Notes: generated by a model not told the origin, from the letters alone. Shown: positions 1 through 5,428, counted from the stretch's first letter. The stretch: 5,428 nt of DNA from Candidatus Hydrogenedentota bacterium (GCA_007116095.1 SKJD01000060.1:1-5428); one strand, 5' to 3'. Numbers and translations: made by a program.

Positions 1-903
1 CTTGCAGATCAGCAGGTTTCGGAAATAGAACAACGACTCCTGCACAAACTGGGACAGGTCCTTCCCGCCGGAAATCATGTCATCGACCAACTGAAGGAGC
101 CCGATGATGTCCTGGTTCAGGATGCCTTCGCACATGCTGTGCAGCAGGCGCCAATCAATCAGCCCCAGTACGTCGTTGACGTCCTGAAAGGTGATGTCGC
201 CGTCACAATAGGTAATCAGTTCGTCCAGTAGGCTCTCGGCGTCACGTATCCCCCCTTCGGCCGTGCGAGCAATGGCATGCAGCGCCTCAGCGTCCGCCGA
301 AACCCCTTCGGCCTTCAGGATTTTTTCCAGCAAGGTGATAATCGTGGGGATAGACACACGGCGGAAGTCATAGCGCTGACAGCGCGAAATGATGGTCGCG
401 GGGATTTTGTGCGCTTCCGTGGTCGCGAGCACAAAAATCGCATGGGAAGGCGGCTCTTCCAGGGTCTTCAACAACGCGTTAAAGGCGCCGGAACTGAGCT
501 GGTGCACCTCGTCGATGATGTAGACCTTGTAGCGGCCCGAGGAAGGCACCATCTGGATGTTTTCTCGCAGCTCGCGGACATCGTCCACCCCGTTGTTCGA
601 GGCGCCGTCGATCTCGATGACATCAATGTTGCTGCCCGCACCGATAGACTTGCAATTCTCGCATTCGCCGCAGGGGTCCGCCGTGGGCTTGTCGCTGCTG
701 AGACAGTTCAGGGCCTTGGCGAGGATGCGGGCCGAGGTGGTCTTGCCGATACCGCGGGAACCGATGAAGAGGAAGGCATGATGAATGCGGCCCGAGTCAA
801 TGGCGTTGCGCAGGGTGCGCGTGATGTGCTCCTGGCCCACCACATCCTCAAAGCGTTGTGGTCGCCATTTGCGTGCTATAACGAGGTATTGTTGCTCCGC
901 CAT
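1..903 (-). CDS. dnaX: DNA polymerase III subunit tau/gamma, N-terminal 301 residues (3' end outside window)
   Basis: The product is the AAA+ clamp-loader ATPase of the replicative polymerase, which opens the beta sliding clamp and loads it on primed DNA. The sequence shows the family opening YLVIARKWRPQRFEDVVGQ (residues 6-24), Walker A GSRGIGKT (48-55), four zinc cysteines (C67, C78, C81, C84), Walker B IIDEVH (129-134), the LLKTLEEPP segment just after it, and the SRC motif with the arginine finger (173-175). Domain III begins near the cut. The ATG at 903 is chosen because it gives the canonical N-terminus; the preceding GGGGCAGGA is a close, imperfect ribosome site. The reading frame stays open to base 1, so the C-terminal half and any tau-specific part are not visible. 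It lies about 118 bp downstream of the SRP RNA on the same strand, an arrangement known from Bacillus. Identity is certain; only the length is unknown. Confidence 0.97.
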   Translation of the reverse strand, partial: MAEQQYLVIARKWRPQRFEDVVGQEHITRTLRNAIDSGRIHHAFLFIGSRGIGKTTSARILAKALNCLSSDKPTADPCGECENCKSIGAGSNIDVIEIDGASNNGVDDVRELRENIQMVPSSGRYKVYIIDEVHQLSSGAFNALLKTLEEPPSHAIFVLATTEAHKIPATIISRCQRYDFRRVSIPTIITLLEKILKAEGVSADAEALHAIARTAEGGIRDAESLLDELITYCDGDITFQDVNDVLGLIDWRLLHSMCEGILNQDIIGLLQLVDDMISGGKDLSQFVQESLFYFRNLLICK

Positions 904-978
904 GTCCTGCCCCGTCGCATTTCCTTAAATTACGGGCCAATTATGAAACAGCCCATAAACGGAGTATCCAATGGTTAG

Positions 979-1015
979 TTTTTATTTTGTAGTACCTGGT
1001 GCTACAAAATAAAAA
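979..1015. repeat. AT-rich hairpin between SRP RNA and dnaX
   Basis: A perfect 14-bp inverted repeat runs from 979-992 (TTTTTATTTTGTAG) to 1002-1015 (CTACAAAATAAAAA) around a 9-base loop. The loop can add a few more pairs (TAC with GTG). On the dnaX-coding strand its 5' arm overlaps the T8 tract that follows the SRP RNA. There is no T-run after the 3' arm in that direction, so it is not a standard intrinsic terminator in that orientation. It could be an RNA processing or stability element in the dnaX leader, or part of an unusual termination region. The structure is seen directly; its role is inferred. Confidence 0.6.
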
Positions 1016-1028
1016 AAACTGCCCGCGC
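1011..1028 (-). terminator. T8 tract after the SRP RNA closing helix (possible 3' end signal)
   Basis: On the minus strand the last SRP RNA arm, GCGCGGGC, is followed by AG and eight T residues. The closing helix pairs with bases about 260 nt upstream, so this is not a compact terminator hairpin. The U-tract directly after a GC-rich arm nevertheless fits release or processing at this point. Readthrough would continue into dnaX. Confidence 0.4.
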
Positions 1029-1292
1029 ACCCACCGTCGAACACTTGTCCAGATCGGCCACGGCGGCCGTTGGCTCAAGCCAGGCAACCCTACAGCACAC
1101 GAGAACGATCGACTACGGCTGCTTCCTTCCGGACCTGACCGGGTTCGCCGACGTCTCGTTGAGTAGGACCCAGCCATCAACACCACGTTCCCCGTACCTG
1201 ACAAAAGAACAAGATGCCCTCGGGTGGGAATTCAACCCCGCTAAAGCGGATTGCGGGTTCAAGAAGCCGCTACCTTCCCGTCTAGCGCGAGC
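1021..1292 (-). ncRNA. scr: Signal recognition particle RNA, large bacterial type with Alu domain
   Basis: This is the RNA scaffold of the signal recognition particle, which binds Ffh and targets nascent membrane and secreted proteins. The apical Ffh-binding hairpin is unmistakable: the minus strand of 1117-1140 reads GGTCAGGTCCGGAAGG and then AAGCAGCC, with a GGAA tetraloop at 1130-1127. The flanking strands GTGGTGTTGATG..GGGTCCTAC and GTGTGCTGTAGGGTTGCCTGG match the B. subtilis scRNA pattern. Upstream, GGGAAGGTAGCGG (minus strand, near 1280-1268) followed by GCAATCCGCTTTAGCGGGG (near 1254-1236) matches the Alu domain of the large form. The two ends pair as GCTCGCGC (1292-1285) with GCGCGGGC (1028-1021), with one G-U pair, giving a length of about 272 nt, close to the 271-nt Bacillus RNA. 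The ends were set from this helix and may be off by a few bases. It is followed by dnaX. Confidence 0.95.
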
Positions 1293-1297
1293 AAAAT

Positions 1298-1328
1298 TGG
1301 ATAGTTCATGGTTCATTGGGCATGTCAT
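1298..1328 (-). promoter_or_regulatory. Candidate promoter of the SRP RNA
   Basis: On the minus strand, ATGACA at 1328-1323 matches five of six -35 consensus bases. It precedes TATCCA at 1303-1298 (19-bp spacer) or AACTAT at 1306-1301 (16-bp spacer). Either -10 places the start close to 1292, the RNA 5' end deduced independently from the closing helix. The -10 match is weak (three of six), so support comes mainly from position. Confidence 0.35.
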
Positions 1329-1427
1329 CGCATCGAGCGACGCAGACACAACCCAGCCCTGTGACGTAGCGAACAATGTAGCACATAGCGGCGAAATGAG
1401 TCAAACGCGCCGGGTGGTTCGCAATAA

Positions 1428-1595
1428 TTTCACCACGGAAAACACGGATGAGGTGCCTGCTCCAGGAACATATTAAGACGAAGCCGGGGTAAGGCCATTG
1501 GGCTATAGCGCCTTGAACGCCTTTTTCAGAACCACCAAAAACCACGAAAGGCATAAAAAAGCGCTTTATTGTCTGCAAATAACGCAGATTTATCT
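1428..1595. repeat. Decayed short intergenic repeats (CCACGGAAAACACGG / ACCACGAAAGGCA type)
   Basis: TTTCACCACGGAAAACACGG (1428-1447), ACCACCAAAAACCACGAAAGG (1531-1551) and the AACGCAGATTTATCTA segment (1581-1596) resemble fragments of low-complexity units. On the opposite strand these read like 'CCGTGTTTTCCGTGGTGAAA', 'TTTCGTGGTTTTTGGTGGT' and 'AATCTGCGTTATTTGC'. I recall units of this style scattered between genes in Planctomycetes, Lentisphaerae and Verrucomicrobia genomes. Copies here are diverged and not in a regular array. Recognition is from memory, not from comparison. Confidence 0.4.
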
Positions 1596-1755
1596 ACCCG
1601 AGAGAAGTCGCATGCCTTCCAGCACGAACCCGGAGAAAAGCAACTCGCCATTAAATTCACCAATATTTTACGCGGATAGACACAATGGAAAAGCCCAAGC
1701 ACCAGGGTTCGCATCGTGGTCGTTTGTGTGCATGCCTTGAGGCGGTTTGATGGTA

Positions 1756-1783
1756 AAAGGGCGCCCACGGGGGGGCGCCCTTT
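1756..1783 (-). terminator. Intrinsic terminator of the hydrolase gene
   Basis: A perfect 11-bp inverted repeat, AAAGGGCGCCC (1756-1766) and GGGCGCCCTTT (1773-1783), encloses a 6-base loop. On the minus strand it begins about 35 bases after the hydrolase stop codon and ends in TTTTACC, the expected U-run. In the opposite direction the tail is only TTTCGG, so it acts mainly on minus-strand transcription. Confidence 0.85.
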
Positions 1784-1818
1784 CGGCCTTATCTCTGGCT
1801 ATACGCTGTGGGCGCTCG

Positions 1819-3258
1819 TTACAACGCGGCCCGCAGAATCACGACCAGGTCATCGACGAAGGCCGGCAGCACGACTTGCACGCTGTCGCCATCCTGGGTG
1901 TATTCAGCTTCGGATATTTCGCCCGTGCTCGGATCGAATACGTTCACGCTGTCCATATTTGCCGGAGCCTTCAGGATGACTTCCGAGGCGTCGTAGTGGT
2001 TGTCCCAGGTGTGCGATCCGCATTCCAGGTAGACCAGATGCAGCGCGGGCGCACGCATGCCGTAGGCGTGGGGTGTGACGGTCTCGGACCGCACAATGTC
2101 ATCGTCTACCACGAGTTCCGGCCAGTGGTCTTTGATGTCGTTCCAGAATGTGCGCAGCGCTTCGGCATAGACCGGCCAGAATTCCATGTCCCGGTAATCG
2201 GCACGGTCGATGGGGGTTTTCCAATAGCAGCCGATGGATTGCAGATTTGAGAACATACTGCGATAGCTGAGCGTCCGGTAGCGGGTCTGGTGTTCCGGCC
2301 CTACCTGGGACTCATCCAGGAACATGTAATCATCGCGGTGGTTGCGGCCGTCGCTGGGGCGTACACTGACGATCGGTTTCTGGAAATTGTCAAAGGCCTG
2401 CCGGGCATGCGCCGGGCTTTGCAGTTCGTTCAGCATGATGATGTCGAAGTGTTCCTGATACGGCCCGAAGCGTTCCGGGGTGTAGTGGTGTTCCGAGTCG
2501 ACGCCGACCAGGAATTGCCAGTCGTTTTCCGCCTCCCATTCACGAATCCAGCGCACGACCTCGACCGCCCAGTCCATGTCGCCCATGGCATTGCCGAGTT
2601 CGTTCATGACGTCGATCATGATATTGCTGCGGCCCTTGGCGGCATCCAGGATATGCGTTACCCATTCGCGCTGGTGTTCCCGGGCGCGGCTATCGGCTGG
2701 CGCATCAATGTAGCCCCGTCCGGGATTGCCGCCGCCAACATCGTTGCTTTCCGTCCAGTCGTTGACGTTGTTGTTCGGATTCAGGTAGTTGGCCACCCAG
2801 CGGGTGCTGCCGCCCTTGAAGAAGACGATCTGCCACAGTTGCAGGTGGACTACGATGTCGTGTTCCTCCAGCCGCGCCAGGTTATCCCGTAGCATTGCAA
2901 AATATTCCGGGTTGAACTGATCGACATCCCAGTGCTCCCCGTCCTCGGCCTTCAGGAAAGGCTGGTGTTCGCAAGGCGTGCCCCAAACTTCTGCGGGGAC
3001 GGAAGTGGGATAGGCGCGGATCAGGTTCATGCCGTGATCCTTTTGCCAGGCGGCCCAGCGTTCAAGGTCCGCCGCATTGGACAAGGTGCGCGCTTCATCT
3101 GCCGGGCCAAAGGCGAAGAGCGGCTCGCCGTCATAGCTGAGGTAGGGTTTGCCGGTCGGGCCGTGTTCAATGGACAGGCCCTCGGCGTAGGTTGGGAGAC
3201 ATATCAGACCGGACATGACGATAAAACTAAACAGTGCGGCGATAAGCTTCGGTCGCAT
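1819..3258 (-). CDS. Secreted glycoside-hydrolase-like (clan GH-A TIM barrel) protein with C-terminal beta domain
   Basis: Predicted exported protein of 479 residues, probably acting on plant or algal polysaccharide; the substrate is unknown. Residues 1-25 form a Sec signal peptide (MRPK, hydrophobic core, cleavage after PTYA); the cysteine at 20 lacks a proper lipobox. Residues about 45-350 fit a (beta/alpha)8 barrel: GMNLIRAYP, IVVHLQLWQ, NIMIDVMNELGN with a probable acid/base at N219-E220, then FDIIMLNELQ. The tail (about 395-479), with VFDPSTGE, resembles the small beta domain that follows DUF4038/GH140-type barrels. The usual strand-7 nucleophile Glu is not seen after KPIVSV (residues 294-299), where RPSDG follows, so activity is uncertain. 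The ATG at 3258 is preferred over an upstream in-frame ATG at 3339 because AAAGGA lies 6 bases before it and the signal peptide begins there. It is divergent from the regulator, with its own promoter and terminator. Confidence 0.8.
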   Translation of the reverse strand: MRPKLIAALFSFIVMSGLICLPTYAEGLSIEHGPTGKPYLSYDGEPLFAFGPADEARTLSNAADLERWAAWQKDHGMNLIRAYPTSVPAEVWGTPCEHQPFLKAEDGEHWDVDQFNPEYFAMLRDNLARLEEHDIVVHLQLWQIVFFKGGSTRWVANYLNPNNNVNDWTESNDVGGGNPGRGYIDAPADSRAREHQREWVTHILDAAKGRSNIMIDVMNELGNAMGDMDWAVEVVRWIREWEAENDWQFLVGVDSEHHYTPERFGPYQEHFDIIMLNELQSPAHARQAFDNFQKPIVSVRPSDGRNHRDDYMFLDESQVGPEHQTRYRTLSYRSMFSNLQSIGCYWKTPIDRADYRDMEFWPVYAEALRTFWNDIKDHWPELVVDDDIVRSETVTPHAYGMRAPALHLVYLECGSHTWDNHYDASEVILKAPANMDSVNVFDPSTGEISEAEYTQDGDSVQVVLPAFVDDLVVILRAAL

Positions 3259-3342
3259 GTTTTTTCCTTTCCAGTTTGGAGTTGGGGTAATGCATTCGCA
3301 TGTAGAGGATTGAAAAAGCAAACTACTAAATACCATCATGGC

Positions 3343-3371
3343 ATTATACGTTGCGCATGACCATAGTTCCA
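3343..3371 (-). promoter_or_regulatory. Candidate promoter of the hydrolase gene
   Basis: The minus strand of 3343-3348 reads TATAAT, a perfect -10. Seventeen bases upstream lies TGGAAC (3371-3366), a poor -35, as expected where an activator is needed. Transcription would start near 3336, giving a leader of about 78 nt before the ATG at 3258. Confidence 0.5.
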
Positions 3372-3399
3372 GAATACCGGGCTTGTTTTTCGGTATAAT
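3371..3399 (+). promoter_or_regulatory. Candidate promoter of the PocR/AraC regulator
   Basis: TATAAT at 3394-3399 is a perfect -10; the position 17 bases upstream (AGAATA, 3371-3376) is a poor -35. The predicted start near 3406 lies downstream of the TTG at 3402, which argues against that codon as the start of translation and in favour of the GTG at 3453. The -10 is the mirror image of the divergent one (CATTATAC at 3342-3349, GTATAATG at 3393-3400), and the two -35 zones meet at 3366-3376. Confidence 0.5.
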
Positions 3400-3452
3400 G
3401 GTTGCTTAGCGATACCCCCATACAACCCCAAGGACTCAAGAAAGACAACGCC

Positions 3453-4625
3453 GTGTCTACAACATTGCAAGCGCTTCTCAAGGAATACAAATGTACGGCC
3501 ATTTTGGAAGCCTATGCCACAGAGTGGGGGATTGATGTGTATCCAGTGCAGGTAGACGGGCGTCTGCTTGATCGCAAGTGTTGCGCCGGTCTTTGTTCGG
3601 ACAAGTGCCGCCAGGCGCGTCAGTGGGCGGTCTCCGAGGCGCTGCGCTGGGGCGAGCCCACCATCGACTATTGCCCGGGCAGCCGTTTGATCTGGGCCGT
3701 GCCCATTATGCTGAACAACACGCTGATGGGTGGCCTGGTCGCCGAGACGACCGAGGACCGGGTCTATCCGGATGCCGACGGCAATCCCGGGCTGAACTTT
3801 CCGGCGGCTTGCCGGGATCTTCGTGAACGGGTCGAGGCGGCCAATCTCTGCAATGCCGCGCTGCTGGAGCTTCGGCGCACCCAGTACCAGCAGGAACAGC
3901 TCCGCGCCGAAGCGATCCACGCCTACAAAAAGCAGGGCTTCCATGATCTGCGCGACATCTACCTGCGTGAAGAACCCGCTTTGCTCGCGGCGATACGGCA
4001 GGGCAACAGCATCGAAGCGCGCCGTCGCATGCACCAGATTTTTCTGGCCGTGCAACAACAGGCCGGGCCCCGCCTGGAGTTGATGAAAAGCTTCTTCATG
4101 GAGTTGGTCATCACGATGAGCCGGACGGCGGTAGAGGCCGGTGGGAATCCGCAGTCCCTACTGGGCGTCAACTACGAGCGCCTGGCGGAGCTGGGGCAAA
4201 TCCAGAACCCCGAGGTACTCCTGGCCTGGCTGCAGCGTATGCTGGCGCATGTCATGGACGCTTTTGAGCGCCATAGCCGCCAATCCGGGTACGCCCAGGT
4301 CGTCAAGGCCCTGGAATACATGCGCATGCATCTGGCCGAATCCCTCACTCGGGAAGAAGTCGCCCGCGTTGCGGCCATGTCCTCCGCGCACTTCTCCCGG
4401 CTCTTCAAAAAACACCTGGGACGCACCTTCGTCGACATCCTCAATCAAATTCGTGTTGACCGCGCCCGGGAACTCCTCGCCCGCACCGACAAGGACCTCG
4501 CCCTCCTCGCCCTGGAATGCGGTTTCCGGGATCAGAGCTACTTCACCAAGGTCTTCCACCGCTACACCGGCATGACCCCCAAGGCCTACCGCAAACGCCA
4601 CCAATGGCGAAGCGACAGCGCTTGA
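3453..4625 (+). CDS. AraC-family transcriptional regulator with N-terminal PocR-type sensor domain
   Basis: Predicted cytoplasmic one-component regulator of 390 residues. Residues about 5-125 look like a PocR ligand-binding domain: a cysteine cluster (C43, C44, C48, C52), then GEPTIDYCPG with C74, then IWAVPIMLNNTLMGGLVAE. Residues 140-280 are a helical linker common in YesN-like regulators. Residues 284-383 are the double helix-turn-helix AraC domain, with LTREEVARVAAMSSAHFSRL and the hallmark GFRDQSYFTKVFHRYTGMTPKAYR. PocR domains have been proposed to sense simple hydrocarbon derivatives; here methanol or another methyl compound is the natural guess, given mtaB 260 bp downstream on the same strand. 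A longer form from TTG 3402 is possible, but that codon lies upstream of the predicted transcript start and has no ribosome site; GTG 3453 has only a weak AGAAAG. Ligand and targets are inferred. Confidence 0.9.
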   Translation: MSTTLQALLKEYKCTAILEAYATEWGIDVYPVQVDGRLLDRKCCAGLCSDKCRQARQWAVSEALRWGEPTIDYCPGSRLIWAVPIMLNNTLMGGLVAETTEDRVYPDADGNPGLNFPAACRDLRERVEAANLCNAALLELRRTQYQQEQLRAEAIHAYKKQGFHDLRDIYLREEPALLAAIRQGNSIEARRRMHQIFLAVQQQAGPRLELMKSFFMELVITMSRTAVEAGGNPQSLLGVNYERLAELGQIQNPEVLLAWLQRMLAHVMDAFERHSRQSGYAQVVKALEYMRMHLAESLTREEVARVAAMSSAHFSRLFKKHLGRTFVDILNQIRVDRARELLARTDKDLALLALECGFRDQSYFTKVFHRYTGMTPKAYRKRHQWRSDSA

Positions 4626-4724
4626 CGTCCTTTTTGCGTTTCGCTGGACCACGCATTGCCCCCCTCTTTCAATTGTTCTCCCTGTTTGCGCATAAATTTA
4701 CAAAATTTTGAGCGCATTAGGCAG

Positions 4725-4752
4725 GATTTTACCCCCGAATTGTTGTAAAATC
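4725..4752. promoter_or_regulatory. Perfect 8-bp inverted repeat, possible operator
   Basis: GATTTTAC (4725-4732) and GTAAAATC (4745-4752) are exact reverse complements separated by 12 bases. The centre-to-centre distance is 20 bp, about two helical turns, as expected for a dimeric regulator. No T-run follows, so a terminator is unlikely. Which protein would bind is unknown; AraC proteins more often use direct repeats. Confidence 0.4.
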
Positions 4753-4754
4753 GG

Positions 4755-4793
4755 TATGGTCAAAAAAGTGATATGGCCATTTATGGCAAAAAG
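4755..4793 (+). promoter_or_regulatory. TATGG direct repeats, candidate AraC-type binding sites
   Basis: Three similar units follow one another: TATGGTCAAAAAA (4755), TATGGCCATTT (4772) and TATGGCAAAAAG (4782). Units one and three share the A-rich tail and start 27 bp apart; units two and three are 10 bp apart. AraC-family regulators typically bind such directly repeated half-sites upstream of the promoter. TATGGTCA is also present on the minus strand at 3365-3358, between the divergent promoters. Assignment to the neighbouring regulator is inference. Confidence 0.4.
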
Positions 4794-4885
4794 ACTGTTG
4801 ATATGCGGTCGTATTGCCGTGTTCGCGCAAATACAAGCTATCTGCAGGCCTGTGAGCCGGCGGGAAGCCCAAGGAGGACGATACC

Positions 4886-5428
4886 ATGAAACAGTTTCAA
4901 GATTTGGCAATTCGTGACCCGAAGCAGCTCTATTTTGGCCAAGCGCCCAAACCGCTGACGACGCGCAGCGGCCTGGTGATTGGCGGGGGGACGGTCTACC
5001 CTGAGCTGAATTTCACCCTGCCCCCGATGATCCTGGACGATACGACCTACCCCGAAGTCCGCAAGCAGTACCAGCAGATCGTCGAAGGGGCGATGAAACG
5101 GGCGGTCGCCCTGGAATCGCCGGGGGTGGTGCTGGAATTCGAGACCTTGCCGCCGATGACGCATAACCCCAACTGGGGCGCGGAGCTCTGCAAGATTCTC
5201 CTGGACGGGATGGCTGACGCTGAGGCGCAACACGGTCTGAAGACGGCCCTGCGCATGACGCCCAACGACAACCGCGAAATGGTGCGTCCGCCGGTGATGC
5301 GTAGTGGAGCCTACTGGGAAAATATGCTGGAAACCTTCGACCGGAGCGCGGCGCTCGGTGCGGACTTGCTCAGCATAGAGTCGGTCGGCGGAAAAGAAGT
5401 TCACGACGAAGCCCTCACCATGTGCGAC
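4886..5428 (+). CDS. mtaB: Methanol:corrinoid methyltransferase, first 181 residues (3' end outside window)
   Basis: MtaB transfers the methyl group of methanol to the Co(I) corrinoid of its partner MtaC, the entry step of methanol use in methanogens and in acetogens such as Sporomusa, Moorella and Eubacterium limosum. Visible family features are LYFGQAPKPL near 15, the GLVIGGGTVYPELNF segment (29-43), LEFETLPPMTHNPNWGAE (83-100), and LGADLLSIESVGGKEV (157-172). E165 in SIES corresponds to the zinc-ligand glutamate (Glu164 in the Methanosarcina enzyme); the two cysteine ligands would lie past the window end. The ATG at 4886 has a strong AAGGAGG eight bases upstream. Roughly 280 residues should be missing. 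It is preceded by the PocR/AraC gene, which probably controls it. A related methyltransferase acting on another methyl donor is possible, since specificity cannot be read from this part alone. Confidence 0.88.
   Translation, partial: MKQFQDLAIRDPKQLYFGQAPKPLTTRSGLVIGGGTVYPELNFTLPPMILDDTTYPEVRKQYQQIVEGAMKRAVALESPGVVLEFETLPPMTHNPNWGAELCKILLDGMADAEAQHGLKTALRMTPNDNREMVRPPVMRSGAYWENMLETFDRSAALGADLLSIESVGGKEVHDEALTMCD

Larger units (their letters stand above)
1293..1755. other. Gene-free spacer between the SRP RNA and the hydrolase terminator
   Basis: No convincing coding region is present. Short open frames on both strands lack ribosome sites and recognisable motifs, and translate repeat-like DNA. 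I found no tRNA (no T-arm plus acceptor pairing) and no tadA, which sits upstream of scr in Bacillus. The stretch contains the probable SRP RNA promoter at its left end and degenerate intergenic repeats at about 1428-1595. The remaining part to 1755 shows nothing I can name. Confidence 0.6.
4626..4885. other. Upstream control region of mtaB
   Basis: This 260-bp gap has no gene. It contains a perfect 10-bp palindrome CAAAATTTTG (4701-4710), an 8-bp inverted repeat, and three TATGG repeats (listed separately). No strong terminator follows the regulator: AAGCG/CGCTT at 4610-4623 and a T5 at 4631-4635 are poorly spaced. A weak promoter can be drawn as TTGCCG (4814-4819), 18 bp, TATCTG (4838-4843), which would place the repeats at an activator-like distance upstream. 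Without a clear promoter, readthrough from the regulator cannot be excluded. Confidence 0.5.

Noticed and set aside
277..978. Open frame of 233 codons on the plus strand
   Set aside because: It is antisense to the clear dnaX reading frame and has no family motif or ribosome site.
1045..1476. Open frames within and beside the SRP RNA on both strands
   Set aside because: The interval is explained by the structured RNA; the frames have no coding features.
1293..1755. tRNA or tadA gene as in the Bacillus scr neighbourhood
   Set aside because: No T-arm/acceptor pairing and no deaminase motif (HAE..PCxxC) can be found on either strand.
2290..2892. Open frame of 200 codons on the plus strand
   Set aside because: It lies opposite the hydrolase gene, whose signal peptide, motifs and terminator support the minus strand.
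3196..3204. Lipoprotein lipobox around Cys20 of the hydrolase
   Set aside because: The residues before the cysteine are G-L-I, not the L-[AS]-[GA] pattern; a signal peptidase I site after PTYA fits better.
3336..4058. Open frame of 240 codons on the minus strand
   Set aside because: It is antisense to the PocR/AraC gene and crosses its promoter; the composition is that of a shadow frame.
4610..4635. Intrinsic terminator after the regulator
   Set aside because: The stem is only 5 bp and the T5 tract starts seven bases after it, so it is too weak to call.
4838..5404. Open frame of 188 codons on the minus strand
   Set aside because: It is opposite mtaB, which has a strong ribosome site and recognisable motifs.

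Overview
The window looks like chromosomal DNA from an anaerobic, fairly GC-rich bacterium with a Gram-negative-style secreted enzyme set. It has two blocks. The left block (about 1-1292) is housekeeping: a large-type signal recognition particle RNA with an Alu domain, followed on the same (minus) strand by the start of dnaX, the DNA polymerase III tau/gamma subunit. This scr-dnaX order is the one known from Bacillus and relatives. The right block (about 1756-5428) is accessory metabolism: a secreted glycoside-hydrolase-like TIM-barrel protein on the minus strand, a divergently transcribed AraC-family regulator with an N-terminal PocR-type sensor domain, and the first 181 codons of mtaB, the methanol:corrinoid methyltransferase.

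Between the blocks lies about 460 bp without a gene (1293-1755). It holds the likely SRP RNA promoter and decayed copies of short 'CCACGGAAAACACGGATG'-like intergenic repeats. From memory these are common in Planctomycetes, Lentisphaerae and related environmental phyla. The repeats, the large SRP RNA and an mtaB next to a secreted hydrolase suggest a lineage around Lentisphaerae, Planctomycetes, Hydrogenedentes or Sumerlaeota. A Firmicute is the alternative. I cannot settle the phylum from this window.

The most interesting part is 3259-5428. PocR domains have been predicted to sense small hydrocarbon derivatives (Salmonella PocR responds to 1,2-propanediol). One directly upstream of mtaB suggests a locally encoded switch for methanol or methyl-compound use. 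The 260-bp gap before mtaB carries a perfect 8-bp inverted repeat and a set of TATGG-type direct repeats. One of these (TATGGTCA) also occurs between the mirrored promoters of the regulator and the hydrolase. The three genes may therefore form one regulon, possibly linking a secreted polysaccharide-active protein to use of the methanol released. The corrinoid protein (mtaC) and the second methyltransferase (mtaA) would have to lie beyond the right edge.
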